Origin: JANNWF01 sp041675805
GTDB lineage: Bacteria; Pseudomonadota; Gammaproteobacteria; Xanthomonadales; Xanthomonadaceae
Assembly (NCBI GenBank): GCA_041675805.1
Contig: JBAYTD010000096.1
Span: 1 to 11,737 of the forward strand
Length of the DNA stretch: 11,737 bases
Direction: 5' to 3'
Of the stretch, positions 1 through 7,015 are shown piece by piece. Under the pieces are notes generated by a model. It had not been told where the DNA came from, did not search any database, and worked only from the letters and a program-made list of their open reading frames with translations. The translations under genes were made by a program, and so were the position numbers. The first letter of the stretch is position 1, and every line of letters starts with the position of its first letter.

Positions 1-1
1 C

Positions 2-730
2 TCGCGCGCCGCCACCGTGGCGGAACTGGGGGCCATCCTCGACCACGCCCGCCGCCATGGCTGCCACGTGCTGATCCCGGCCTTGGCCGCCGGCCGCAGC
101 CAGGAAATCCTTTACTGGCTGGCCAGACATTACGAGGAATGGAACCTCGGCGAATGGAAGATCTACCTCGATTCGCCGATGGCGACCAAGGTCATCAGCG
201 TCTACCAGCGCCACGCCGACCTGTTCGACGGCGAAGCCGCCGCGCTGCGCCGCGCCGGCAAGGATCCGTTTCGCCTGCCCAACCTGCGCCTGATCAGCGA
301 CGTGCAGGACTCGATGGCGCTGAACCGCCGCGCCGAGGGCTGCATCATCATCGCCGGCTCGGGCATGTGCACCGGCGGGCGCATCCGCCACCACCTGCGG
401 CACAACCTGGCGCGGCCCAACACCGACATCCTGTTCGTCGGCTATCAGGCGCAGGGCACGCTGGGGCGCAAGCTGGTCGATGGCGCGGACAGCGTGCGGC
501 TGTTCGGCGAGACCATTCCGGTGCGCGCCCAGCGCCACACCATCGGCGGCCTGTCCGCGCATGCCGACCAGGCCGGATTGCTGGACTGGTACGGACATTT
601 CCGCAATCGGCCGCGTGTCGCCCTGATCCACGGCGAGGATCGGCAGCGGCAGGCGCTGGACAAGCAATTGCGCGAGCGCTTCGGCGTCGAGGCGCTGCTG
701 CCGAAACCGCGCGCCGTCATCGACCTGTGA
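2..730 (+). CDS. MBL-fold/beta-CASP RNA exonuclease, C-terminal part (5' truncated)
   Basis: The frame is open from the first bases of the window, so the true start and the N-terminal metallo-beta-lactamase half (with the HxHxDH zinc motif) lie upstream; 242 residues remain. What is visible is the beta-CASP region, with PALAAGRSQEIL near residues 26-37, IYLDSPMA near 54-61 (motif A Asp) and SGMCTGGRIRHHL near 120-132. The RMMBL C-terminal module follows, with GYQAQGTLGRKL near 147-158, GGLSAHADQ near 182-190 (motif B His) and ALIHGED near 207-213 (motif C His). A histidine at motif C is the pattern known for RNA-acting rather than DNA-acting beta-CASP enzymes, so a cytoplasmic RNA-processing nuclease related to CPSF73/RNase J is the best reading. 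The exact substrate is unknown. The gene ends at TGA 728-730, convergent with the M56 gene and separated from it by a strong hairpin. Confidence 0.88.
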   Translation, partial: SRAATVAELGAILDHARRHGCHVLIPALAAGRSQEILYWLARHYEEWNLGEWKIYLDSPMATKVISVYQRHADLFDGEAAALRRAGKDPFRLPNLRLISDVQDSMALNRRAEGCIIIAGSGMCTGGRIRHHLRHNLARPNTDILFVGYQAQGTLGRKLVDGADSVRLFGETIPVRAQRHTIGGLSAHADQAGLLDWYGHFRNRPRVALIHGEDRQRQALDKQLRERFGVEALLPKPRAVIDL

Positions 731-764
731 GCCTGCGACCCGGCGCGGCGGCCGGGTCGCAGGC
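731..764. terminator. Strong hairpin between convergent genes (probable bidirectional terminator)
   Basis: The arms GCCTGCGACCCGG (731-743) and CCGGGTCGCAGGC (752-764) are perfect reverse complements. One further C-G pair (744/751) gives a 14-bp stem and a 6-nt GCGGCG loop. The hairpin begins directly after the TGA of the exonuclease gene. It sits between two genes that converge, so it could stop transcription from both sides. There is no T tract on either side, so termination is inferred from the stem and its position; mRNA 3'-end protection is an alternative. Confidence 0.7.
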
Positions 765-775
765 CGCTGCAGCGG
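764..775. repeat. 12-bp perfect palindrome beside the hairpin
   Basis: CCGCTGCAGCGG is its own reverse complement. It shares one base with the end of the larger hairpin and directly abuts the stop codon (776-778, minus strand) of the M56 gene. It may be part of the same transcript-end structure. With no loop it would fold poorly as RNA, so its role is uncertain. Confidence 0.5.
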
Positions 776-2077
776 TCAGGAATCCCGCTCCGCCACGGCG
801 CGGCGAACGGCGTCGAGCGCCGCCTCCGGGATGCCGTCCTCGGCGTTGCATGGTGCCATCGGCGTGGTCTCGTCCAGCGAGAAGCAAACCGGCACCTTTA
901 CCCGCTGTGCGACCGCCTGGCCATCGCGGCGCGCCGGGGTGAAGCGCCAGCCGTCGACCGCTGCCATCGCCGCGGCATCGAACACGCCCGGCAGCTCGGC
1001 GTGCAGCACTTCCTTGTGGCCCGGCCGGCCTTGCGGATCGATCTCGATCAACAGCAGGACATGGCCGCTCTGCCGCGCCTCCAGCGCTGCGGCCGGGTAC
1101 TTGGGCGGTGCGAAGTGCTCCAGCACGACTTCGCTGTCCGCCACGTCGGCGACGGCCGAAGCGGCGGGCCGGGGTTGCGCCGAAGCGGCCGGTTGCGCCG
1201 CCCAGACGGCCAGCGAAACGCCCAGCGCCAGACCGGCGACCAGACCCAGGCCGACGCTGCGACGCAGGGTGGATGGATGGACTTTGCTCAACATGAGGAT
1301 GCGTTCCTTCAAGGGATGGCTGGACTGCCACAGGCAACCGACCGGCAGTCCAGGGACGGCCAGTTGCACATCGAGGAGCGTGGCGGCATAGCACCGACGC
1401 AAATGGGGATGACGCCCCGCCACCTCGGCGTCGCTGGCCAGTTCCTGATCGTGGCGCAGACGCGATGCCGCGTAATGGATCAGCGGGTTGAACCAGTACA
1501 GGCAGCGCAGCACCGTGGCCAGCGCCGTGGCCGGCACATCGCCACGACGCAGATGGCTGCGCTCGTGGGCGAGGATCAGCGCCTGCTGCTCGGGGCCGTA
1601 GCGGTCGAAGAAATCACTCGGCAGGACGATGCGCGGGCGCAGCAGGCCAATCACCGCCGGGCCGGCTTCGCGTCCCTGCGCCAGCCAGACGCCGGGCGCA
1701 TGGAGCCGCAGGACGCCCAGACGGCGGCGGAAACGCCATTGCGCACGGGCAAAACCAAGCGCCGCCAGCGCCGCGCCCAGCGCCCAGGCGATCAGCAGCA
1801 CAGTACCGACTTCGACGCCGGCGCTGACCGCCACCGGCGCATCGACCACGGCGGGCGCGGCGCTCGCCCACACCGGACGCCAGGCGATCTCGGCCTCAGG
1901 TGCGGGTGCCGGCAACAGCACGGCAATCTGCGCCATCGGCACCAGCGCCCACAGGAGCGGCAGACAGGCAGCGCCAAACGCGCGGCTCACATATTTGCGC
2001 AACGCCAGCACGATGAGGATCGCCGCCGAGGTGGCGAGCGCGCCCTCGGCCAGCAAGGCCACCGCGTCAGCGCTCAT
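776..2077 (-). CDS. M56-family (BlaR1-like) membrane peptidase with TonB C-terminal domain
   Basis: This 433-residue membrane protein is probably the signal-sensing and protease half of a BlaI/BlaR1-type switch. Hydrophobic segments lie at about 5-26, 34-56, 89-110 and 274-295. The zinc protease motif HERSH is at 171-175, followed by YWFNPL (194-199) and ELASD with the likely third ligand Glu212. After the last membrane segment comes an Ala/Pro-rich linker (about 293-312) and then a TonB_C-like domain (about 320-400, PPKYPAAALEARQSGHV and GWRFTPARRDGQ). In BlaR1 the C-terminal domain is a penicillin-binding sensor, which is absent here. A tail of about 33 residues with one Cys follows. The start overlaps the blaI-type gene by 11 bp and has a good GAGGAG site 7 nt upstream, which implies translational coupling. 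By family analogy it would cleave or inactivate the neighbouring repressor on receiving a signal. What the TonB domain senses or contacts is unknown. Confidence 0.9.
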   Translation of the reverse strand: MSADAVALLAEGALATSAAILIVLALRKYVSRAFGAACLPLLWALVPMAQIAVLLPAPAPEAEIAWRPVWASAAPAVVDAPVAVSAGVEVGTVLLIAWALGAALAALGFARAQWRFRRRLGVLRLHAPGVWLAQGREAGPAVIGLLRPRIVLPSDFFDRYGPEQQALILAHERSHLRRGDVPATALATVLRCLYWFNPLIHYAASRLRHDQELASDAEVAGRHPHLRRCYAATLLDVQLAVPGLPVGCLWQSSHPLKERILMLSKVHPSTLRRSVGLGLVAGLALGVSLAVWAAQPAASAQPRPAASAVADVADSEVVLEHFAPPKYPAAALEARQSGHVLLLIEIDPQGRPGHKEVLHAELPGVFDAAAMAAVDGWRFTPARRDGQAVAQRVKVPVCFSLDETTPMAPCNAEDGIPEAALDAVRRAVAERDS

Positions 2078-2432
2078 CGTCGATCTCCTCGATCAGCCGG
2101 CGCAGCTCGGCGACATCCTTGGCACTGAGTTGTCCGTGCCGGCTGAAGTGCGCCACCAGCGGCGCGACGCGGCCATCGAACAGGCGTTCGATCAGGCTGC
2201 GACTTTCCTCCAGCACGTAGGCGTCGCGGGCCAGCAGAGGGCGATAGCGATAACGGCGGCCTTCCTGCTCGACGCCCAGCGCGCCCTTCTTCAGCAGACG
2301 GTTGAGCAGGGTGCGGATGGTGCTGTCCTGCCAGTCGCTGTCGGCCAGTGCCTGCACCACCTCCTCGGCGGTGCTCGGCCCGCGCGCCCACAGCGCCTGC
2401 ATCACCCGACTTTCCGCTTCGCTGATCTGCAT
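2067..2432 (-). CDS. BlaI/MecI-family transcriptional repressor
   Basis: This 121-residue winged-helix repressor has the usual length for the family. The N-terminal helix-turn-helix has its recognition helix at WQDSTIRTLLNRLLKKG (34-50), the family hallmark, followed by the wing with GRRYRYRPL (58-66). The C-terminal dimerisation helices run from about 74 to 119. The stretch LVAHF (92-96) aligns by eye with the VLNF region of staphylococcal BlaI/MecI, where the cognate protease cuts before Phe; cleavage here at His95-Phe96 is inference. The gene is first in a two-gene unit and its 3' end overlaps the M56 gene by 11 bp. Two TTACA/TGTAA-type dyads at its promoter indicate autorepression. No beta-lactamase or penicillin-binding protein gene is present, so its wider regulon cannot be read here. 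The start is ATG at 2432; no strong Shine-Dalgarno is visible. Confidence 0.93.
   Translation of the reverse strand: MQISEAESRVMQALWARGPSTAEEVVQALADSDWQDSTIRTLLNRLLKKGALGVEQEGRRYRYRPLLARDAYVLEESRSLIERLFDGRVAPLVAHFSRHGQLSAKDVAELRRLIEEIDDER
2085..2090 (-). promoter_or_regulatory. Ribosome binding site of the M56 gene inside the repressor gene
   Basis: Read on the minus strand, GAGGAG lies 7 nt before the ATG at 2077. It is inside the last codons of the BlaI-type gene. It supports this start and coupled translation of the two genes. Confidence 0.65.
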
Positions 2433-2438
2433 GATCTT

Positions 2439-2450
2439 TTACAGGTGTAA
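2439..2450. promoter_or_regulatory. BlaI-type operator O1 (perfect dyad)
   Basis: TTACA-GG-TGTAA is a perfect inverted repeat matching the TACA/TGTA half-sites known for BlaI/MecI operators. It lies just downstream of the predicted transcription start and ends 7 bp before the repressor's start codon, so a bound dimer would block initiation or early elongation. Confidence 0.75.
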
Positions 2451-2460
2451 TTTGATCCTG

Positions 2461-2488
2461 ATATTACGCCTGTAATCGATACTGTCAA
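2461..2488 (-). promoter_or_regulatory. Near-consensus sigma70 promoter of the blaI-type/M56 unit
   Basis: Read on the minus strand, a perfect -35 TTGACA (2488-2483) is followed by a 16-bp spacer and TAATAT (2466-2461, 5 of 6 to consensus). The predicted start is near 2453-2455. It sits in a small AT-rich patch of an otherwise GC-rich window, between the end of hutF and the repressor gene. The unit therefore has its own repressible promoter although hutF upstream is read in the same direction. Confidence 0.75.
2463..2476. promoter_or_regulatory. BlaI-type operator O2 over the -10 element
   Basis: ATTAC-GCCT-GTAAT has perfect 5-bp arms. Read on the plus strand it matches 12 of 13 bases of O1 read on the minus strand (ATTACRCCTGTAA). 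It overlaps the -10 hexamer (2461-2466). Its centre is 25 bp from that of O1, a little under two and a half helical turns. Confidence 0.72.
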
Positions 2489-2511
2489 GCGTCATCGCCG
2501 ACGGCAAGATC

Positions 2512-3810
2512 TCAGCGTTGCAGCAGCGCGCGCAAGGCCGTGCGGTAGGCAGATTCGATGGCGCTGCGCCGCAGGTGGCGGCCGCCGTCCACCCAGCGCC
2601 GTCCGCCGCAATGCACCTCGCGCAGCAGCGGCCGGCTGCTGCCGAACAGCCAGCCATCGAGCAGGTCTTCCGGCACCCGGGCGGCCAGTTCCACCGCCTG
2701 TGCATCGAGCAGCAGATGGCCGCGCCCGGCCAGCCCCGGACAGGCCTGCCAGCCGCCCTCGACAACGGCGCGGAACAGCGTTTCGCCGCAGCTCTGTCCG
2801 GCCGAACCGGCCACCACGTTGCGTGCCTGCGCGCGCAGCCGCTGGCCGTACTCCAGCCAGCGCAGCTCCTCCACCAGCGACACCGAGGCATGACTGTCCG
2901 AGCCGATGCCGATGCGGCCGCCGACATCGAGGAAGTCGCGCAACGGGAACAGCCCGTCGCCCAGATTGGCCTCGGTGGTCGGGCACAGCACCACGGTGGC
3001 AGCGCTGGCGGCGATGTCGCGCACTTCGCCGGCGTCCAGATGGGTGGCGTGGACCAGGTTCCAGCGCCGGTCGATGCCGATCCGGTCGAGCAGCCAGCGC
3101 ACCGGCCGCGCGCCGTGCACGGCGAGGCAATCGTCGACTTCGGCCTGCTGCTCGGCGATGTGGATGTGGATCGGCCAATGCGGCGGCACGGCGGCGAGCA
3201 CGGCGCGGATGTCCGCCTCGTCCACCGCGCGCAGACTGTGGAAAGCGACGCCCAGGTCGATGCCGTCGACACACTCTGCCCGCAGCCGGTCGAGCAGCCG
3301 CAGATAGGCCTCGACATCGTGTCCGAAGCGCTGCTGGCGGGGCGACAACGCACGGCCATCGAAGCCGCCGCGTCGATACAGCACCGGCAACAACTGCAAC
3401 TGGATGCCGGTCTCGCGCGCCGCCTCGATCAAGGCCAGCGACATCGCCGCCGGGTCGGCGTAGGGCCGTCCATCCGGCGCGTGATGCAGATAGTGGAACT
3501 CGCATACCGCCGTGTAGCCGGCTTCCAGCATCTCGGCGTACAACTGCGCGGCTACCGCGCGCAGGCTGTCCGGATCGAAACGCCCGGCCAGTGCGTACAT
3601 GCGCTCGCGCCAGGACCAGAAGCTGTCCGGCCCCGGCCCGCGGCGCTCGGTCAGCCCGCTCATCGCGCGCTGGAAGGCGTGCGAATGCAGGTTGGCGACG
3701 CCCGGCAGCACGATGCGGAGCGCGCCTTCGTCGAGATCGGGCAAACCGGCCGGCGCGCCGGCCTGCCAGCCGGCCGGCGTCCAGTGCAGGGTCGAAGTCG
3801 GGGTGTCCAT
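2512..3810 (-). CDS. hutF: Formimidoylglutamate deiminase
   Basis: This 432-residue amidohydrolase-superfamily enzyme converts N-formimidoyl-L-glutamate to N-formyl-L-glutamate and ammonia, the fourth step of the five-step histidine pathway. It acts in the cytoplasm with one metal. Visible features are PGVANLHSHAFQRAMSGL (36-53) with metal ligands His42 and His44, HIHIAEQ (215-221) with His217 as the likely ligand, NLVHATH (251-257), and GIGSDSHAS (301-309) with the catalytic Asp305. The extended PDSFWSWRERMY stretch (61-72) is typical of HutF and separates it from guanine deaminase or chlorohydrolases. Length is normal or slightly short. It is divergent from hutI, which makes its substrate. 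The remaining hut genes (hutH, hutU, hutG, regulator) are not in the window. No strong Shine-Dalgarno precedes the chosen ATG; AGGA is 14 nt or more away. Confidence 0.93.
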   Translation of the reverse strand: MDTPTSTLHWTPAGWQAGAPAGLPDLDEGALRIVLPGVANLHSHAFQRAMSGLTERRGPGPDSFWSWRERMYALAGRFDPDSLRAVAAQLYAEMLEAGYTAVCEFHYLHHAPDGRPYADPAAMSLALIEAARETGIQLQLLPVLYRRGGFDGRALSPRQQRFGHDVEAYLRLLDRLRAECVDGIDLGVAFHSLRAVDEADIRAVLAAVPPHWPIHIHIAEQQAEVDDCLAVHGARPVRWLLDRIGIDRRWNLVHATHLDAGEVRDIAASAATVVLCPTTEANLGDGLFPLRDFLDVGGRIGIGSDSHASVSLVEELRWLEYGQRLRAQARNVVAGSAGQSCGETLFRAVVEGGWQACPGLAGRGHLLLDAQAVELAARVPEDLLDGWLFGSSRPLLREVHCGGRRWVDGGRHLRRSAIESAYRTALRALLQR

Positions 3811-3855
3811 GGCGCGGATTCTGTCCTGCCGGCGCGCGGAAGGCGAATGGAATTG

Positions 3856-3893
3856 GATTGGGGATTCGTGATTCGTGATTGGGGATTGGTGAT
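3856..3893. repeat. Tandem repeat of a 7-bp GATTSGK unit
   Basis: Five consecutive 7-mers occur: GATTGGG (3856), GATTCGT (3863), GATTCGT (3870), GATTGGG (3877) and GATTGGT (3884), then a partial GAT. A degenerate unit, GAATTG, precedes them. The array fills part of the hutF-hutI gap. Runs of GGGATTC-like 7-mers are familiar between genes of Xanthomonas, Lysobacter and relatives; this is recalled knowledge, not searched. Function is unknown. The frame open through it is not thought to be translated. Confidence 0.8.
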
Positions 3894-3968
3894 GTGGCGC
3901 TTGCTGGGGTCGTCCACCGCATGACCCATCTGACTACACTGTGGCGCTCATCTCACAGGCCAGCCGTC

Positions 3969-5180
3969 ATGTCCGAGCGTTCCGGTGCCCTCGTCAATCT
4001 GCGTGCCTGCACCCTTGCCGGCGACCACGGCTACGGCCTGATCGAGGACGCCGCCGTGGCCTGGGAGGACGGCGTGCTGTGCTTCGTCGGCCCCCGCGAC
4101 GAACTGCCGGCGCGCTGGCGTGCCGGCGCCGAGGATGCGCAAGGCGCGCTGCTCACCCCCGGTCTGGTCGACTGCCATACCCATCTGGTTTTCGCCGGCC
4201 AGCGCGCCGACGAGTTCGAGCAGCGCCTCAATGGCGCCAGCTACGCCGACATCGCCCGCGCCGGCGGCGGCATCGCGGCCACCGTGCGCGCCACCCGCGC
4301 CGCCGACGAAGCCGCCCTGCTGGCCGCCTCGCTGCCACGCGCCCGCGCCCTGCTGCGCGACGGCGTGACGACGATGGAGATCAAGTCCGGCTACGGGCTG
4401 GATGTCGACAGCGAGGCACGCATGCTGCGCGTCGCTCGTCGCATCGGCGTGGAACTGGGCGTGAGCGTGCGCACCACGGCGCTGTGCGCGCACGCGCTGC
4501 CGCCGGAGTTCAGCGGCGACGCCGACGGCTACATCGACCACGTCTGCGACGACATCCTGCCGGCGCTGGCCGACGCCGGCCTGGCCGATGCGGTGGACGC
4601 CTTCTGCGAGGGCATCGGCTTCAGTCCGGCGCAGACCCGCCGCGTGTTCGAGCGCGCGCGCCAGCTCGGCCTACCGGTGAAGCTGCACGCCGACCAGCTC
4701 AGCGATCTCGGCGGCGGCGCGTTGGTGGCGGCCTTCGGCGGGCTGTCTGCCGACCATGTCGAATACGCCTCGGCGGACAGCGTCGCGGCGATGGCGGCCG
4801 CCGGCACCGTTGCCGTGCTGCTGCCCGGTGCCTTCCTCGCCCTGCGCGAAACGCGGCTGCCGCCGATCAGCGCCTTCCGCGAACACGGCGTCCCGATGGC
4901 CATCGCCACCGATCTCAACCCCGGCACCTCGCCGCTGATGTCGCTGCGCAGCGCCGCCAACCTGGCCTGCACGCTGTTCGGCCTGAGCGTCGAGGAGTCC
5001 CTGCGCGGCGTCACCGTCCACGCCGCCCGCGCGCTGGGCCTGGATGATCGCGGGCGGCTGCTTGCCGGGCTGCGCGCCGACCTGGCGCTGTGGCAGGTCG
5101 AGACGCCGGCGGAACTGGCCTACTGGATCGCCGGCCTGCTGCCGACGCGGGTGCTGGCGGACGGCGTCTGGCGCGGCTGA
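3969..5180 (+). CDS. hutI: Imidazolonepropionase
   Basis: This 403-residue amidohydrolase opens the ring of 4-imidazolone-5-propanoate to give N-formimidoyl-L-glutamate, the third step of histidine breakdown. Its product is the substrate of the divergent hutF. Visible motifs are TPGLVDCHTHLVFAGQR (63-79) with metal ligands His70 and His72, MEIKSGYGLD (136-145), KLHADQ (238-243) with His240, SADHVEY (260-266) with His263, and ATDLNPGTSP (313-322) with metal-binding Asp315 and Asn317. The frame is open for 30 codons further upstream (from 3879), but that extension runs into the 7-mer repeat and has no family similarity. ATG 3969 gives the usual family length. A CAGG 9 nt before it is only a weak ribosome site. 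A weak -10-like TACACT sits at 3935-3940. Confidence 0.95.
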   Translation: MSERSGALVNLRACTLAGDHGYGLIEDAAVAWEDGVLCFVGPRDELPARWRAGAEDAQGALLTPGLVDCHTHLVFAGQRADEFEQRLNGASYADIARAGGGIAATVRATRAADEAALLAASLPRARALLRDGVTTMEIKSGYGLDVDSEARMLRVARRIGVELGVSVRTTALCAHALPPEFSGDADGYIDHVCDDILPALADAGLADAVDAFCEGIGFSPAQTRRVFERARQLGLPVKLHADQLSDLGGGALVAAFGGLSADHVEYASADSVAAMAAAGTVAVLLPGAFLALRETRLPPISAFREHGVPMAIATDLNPGTSPLMSLRSAANLACTLFGLSVEESLRGVTVHAARALGLDDRGRLLAGLRADLALWQVETPAELAYWIAGLLPTRVLADGVWRG

Positions 5181-5195
5181 AGCTGTCCGCCGGCG

Positions 5196-6845
5196 TCAGC
5201 GTCCGCCGATGCCGCCGTGATATTTCTCGCGCAGGCGCTTCTTGTCGATCTTGCCGACCGAAGTCTTGTCGATGGCCTCGACCAGCAGTACGCGGTCGGG
5301 CACCGCGTAGCGGGAGATCAACCCGGACTGCACGAAGCCGGACAGGTGCGCGCGCAGGCCGTCGATGTCCAGCGTCTGACCGGGTTTCGGCGTCACCAGC
5401 GCCAACGGCCGCTCGCCCCACTGGCTGTCCGGCACGCCGATCACGGCGCATTCGTGTACCGCTGGATGGCGCGAGATCAGATCCTCCAGTTGCAGCGAGG
5501 ACACCCATTCGCCGCCGGTCTTGATCACGTCCTTGATGCGATCGGTGATGCGCAGGTAGCCCTCGCTGTCGATGGCACCGACATCGTTGGTGTGCAGGTA
5601 GCCGCCGGCCCACAGCGCTTCGGAAGCGGCCGGCTGGCCGACATAGCCCTGGGTCAGCCAGGGCGCGCGCACCACCACCTCGCCGGTGGCCTCGCCATCA
5701 TGCGGCAGCACGTTCATGTCGGCATCGACGATGCGCAGTTCGACCAGCGGGATCGGCAGTCCGGTGCGGGTGCGCAGGTCGAGTTCGCGCTCGGCGTCGC
5801 CGAGGTCGCGCGAGCGCACATGCGCCAGGGTCAGCACCGGACAGGTTTCCGACATGCCGTAGCCGGCGAAGATGTCGATGCCGCGATCCAGCGCCGCCTT
5901 GGCCAGCCCCTTGGGCAGGGCCGAGCCGCCGATCACCACCTTCCAGCGGCTGAAGTCGATGCTGGCGGTGGCCGGCGAGGACAGCAGCATGTGCAGGATG
6001 GTCGGCACGCAGTGGGAAAGGGTGACTTCCTCGCGCAGGAACAACCCGACCAGCCGCTCCGGCGTGTAGCGGCCCGGATAGACCTGCTTGAGTCCCATCA
6101 GCGTCGCCACGTAGGGAATGCCCCAGGCGTGGACGTGGAACATCGGCGTGATCGGCATGTAGACATCATCACGATGCAGCCGGCCCTGACTGGCCGGGCT
6201 GGCCAGCGCCGCCATCGTCGCCAGCGTGTGCAGCACCAGCTGCCGATGGCTGAAGAACACGCCCTTGGGGTCGCCGGTGGTGCCGGTGGAATAGAAGGTG
6301 GTGGCGCGGGTGCGCTCGTCGAAATCGGGAAACTCGAAGGCGGCATCGGCGGCGTCGAGCAGGGCTTCGTACTCGCCATCGAAACCGGCCGGCGGCGCGC
6401 CGCCGTCATCGTCGATGAAGACCAGCCGGCGAATGTTCGCAAGCTGCGCGCGGATGGCGTCGAGGATCGGCAGGAACTCGCTGTTGACCAACAGCACGCT
6501 GGCCCCGGAATGGTTGATCGTGTAGGCGATCTGCTCCGGCGACAGACGGATGTTCACCGTCATCAGCGTCGCCCCCATCATCGGCACGGCGAAATAGGCT
6601 TCCAGATAGCGATGGCTGTCCCAGTCCATCACCGCCACGGTGTCGCCGTGGACCACGCCGAGACGGTCAAGGGCGCTGGCAAGACGGCCGATGCGCTGGC
6701 GCAGGGTGCGGTAGTCATGGCGCACGCGATCGCCGTAGACGATCTCCTTGTCCGGCTCCAATGCCAGCGGGGTATGCAGCAACTGCTTGATCAGCAGCGG
6801 GTAATCGTGGGCGGAGGGGGCGACGGAATCCTCGCGGCGGGGCAT
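5196..6845 (-). CDS. AMP-forming fatty acyl-CoA ligase (AlkK-like, medium/long chain)
   Basis: This 549-residue ANL-superfamily enzyme activates a carboxylic acid through an acyl-AMP to the acyl-CoA. Motifs are the phosphate loop YSTGTTGDPKG (185-195), PMFHVHAWGIPY (234-245), GGSALPKGL (307-315), GYGMSET (328-334), the ribose-binding Asp421 in YLHTNDVG, the hinge TDRIKDVIKTGGEWVSS (434-450), and the C-terminal lysine Lys532 in TSVGKIDKKRL. The MDWDSHRYLEAYFAVPMMGA stretch (73-92) resembles the AlkK type. At about 550 residues it is shorter than acetoacetyl-CoA synthetases (about 650). No signal peptide or membrane segment is seen. A TTG two codons upstream (6851) is open, but a good AAAGGTGA site is spaced for ATG 6845. 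The gene is divergent from liuE and convergent with hutI, whose stop is only 15 bp away. The true acid substrate cannot be read. Confidence 0.88.
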   Translation of the reverse strand: MPRREDSVAPSAHDYPLLIKQLLHTPLALEPDKEIVYGDRVRHDYRTLRQRIGRLASALDRLGVVHGDTVAVMDWDSHRYLEAYFAVPMMGATLMTVNIRLSPEQIAYTINHSGASVLLVNSEFLPILDAIRAQLANIRRLVFIDDDGGAPPAGFDGEYEALLDAADAAFEFPDFDERTRATTFYSTGTTGDPKGVFFSHRQLVLHTLATMAALASPASQGRLHRDDVYMPITPMFHVHAWGIPYVATLMGLKQVYPGRYTPERLVGLFLREEVTLSHCVPTILHMLLSSPATASIDFSRWKVVIGGSALPKGLAKAALDRGIDIFAGYGMSETCPVLTLAHVRSRDLGDAERELDLRTRTGLPIPLVELRIVDADMNVLPHDGEATGEVVVRAPWLTQGYVGQPAASEALWAGGYLHTNDVGAIDSEGYLRITDRIKDVIKTGGEWVSSLQLEDLISRHPAVHECAVIGVPDSQWGERPLALVTPKPGQTLDIDGLRAHLSGFVQSGLISRYAVPDRVLLVEAIDKTSVGKIDKKRLREKYHGGIGGR

Positions 6846-6851
6846 GCGCAA

Positions 6852-6859
6852 TCACCTTT
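6852..6859 (-). promoter_or_regulatory. Ribosome binding site that fixes the acyl-CoA ligase start
   Basis: Read on the minus strand, AAAGGTGA is followed by 6 nt and then ATG (6845-6843). The alternative TTG (6851-6849) directly touches the site with no spacer. This selects the ATG. Confidence 0.65.
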
Positions 6860-7015
6860 CTTGAGGTCGCCGGCGCGCGTCGGCGCAGGCTGGCGGGGGA
6901 AAGCGGGCACGATAGCGGATGCGCCGGGGCCATCGATGTTGCAACGCAGCAGCGAACTCGCCGGCGCGCTGCCGCACAATGCACGGCAGTCACCGCCCAT
7001 CGCCAGGCCAGCGCC

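Noticed and set aside
776..2432. A beta-lactam resistance (bla) locus
   Set aside because: The regulator and protease belong to the BlaI/BlaR1 families, but there is no penicillin-binding sensor domain and no beta-lactamase gene in the window.
2518..3924. A 468-codon plus-strand frame opposite hutF
   Set aside because: It is a shadow of hutF, with no recognisable domain, and passes through the 7-mer repeat.
3912..3940. Promoter for hutI with -10 TACACT
   Set aside because: The -10 matches only 4 of 6 positions and the bases at the proper -35 distance do not resemble TTGACA. It is kept only as a note in the hutI entry.
3879..3968. A 30-codon N-terminal extension of hutI
   Set aside because: It starts in the 7-mer repeat and has no imidazolonepropionase similarity. 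The ATG at 3969 gives the usual length.
6846..7015. Promoter or shared operator in the ligase-liuE gap (CATCGATG, TTGCAA, CACAAT, TATCGT)
   Set aside because: The -10-like hexamers have no -35 at 16-18 bp and the palindromes are only 6-8 bp. No LiuR-like dyad could be recognised.
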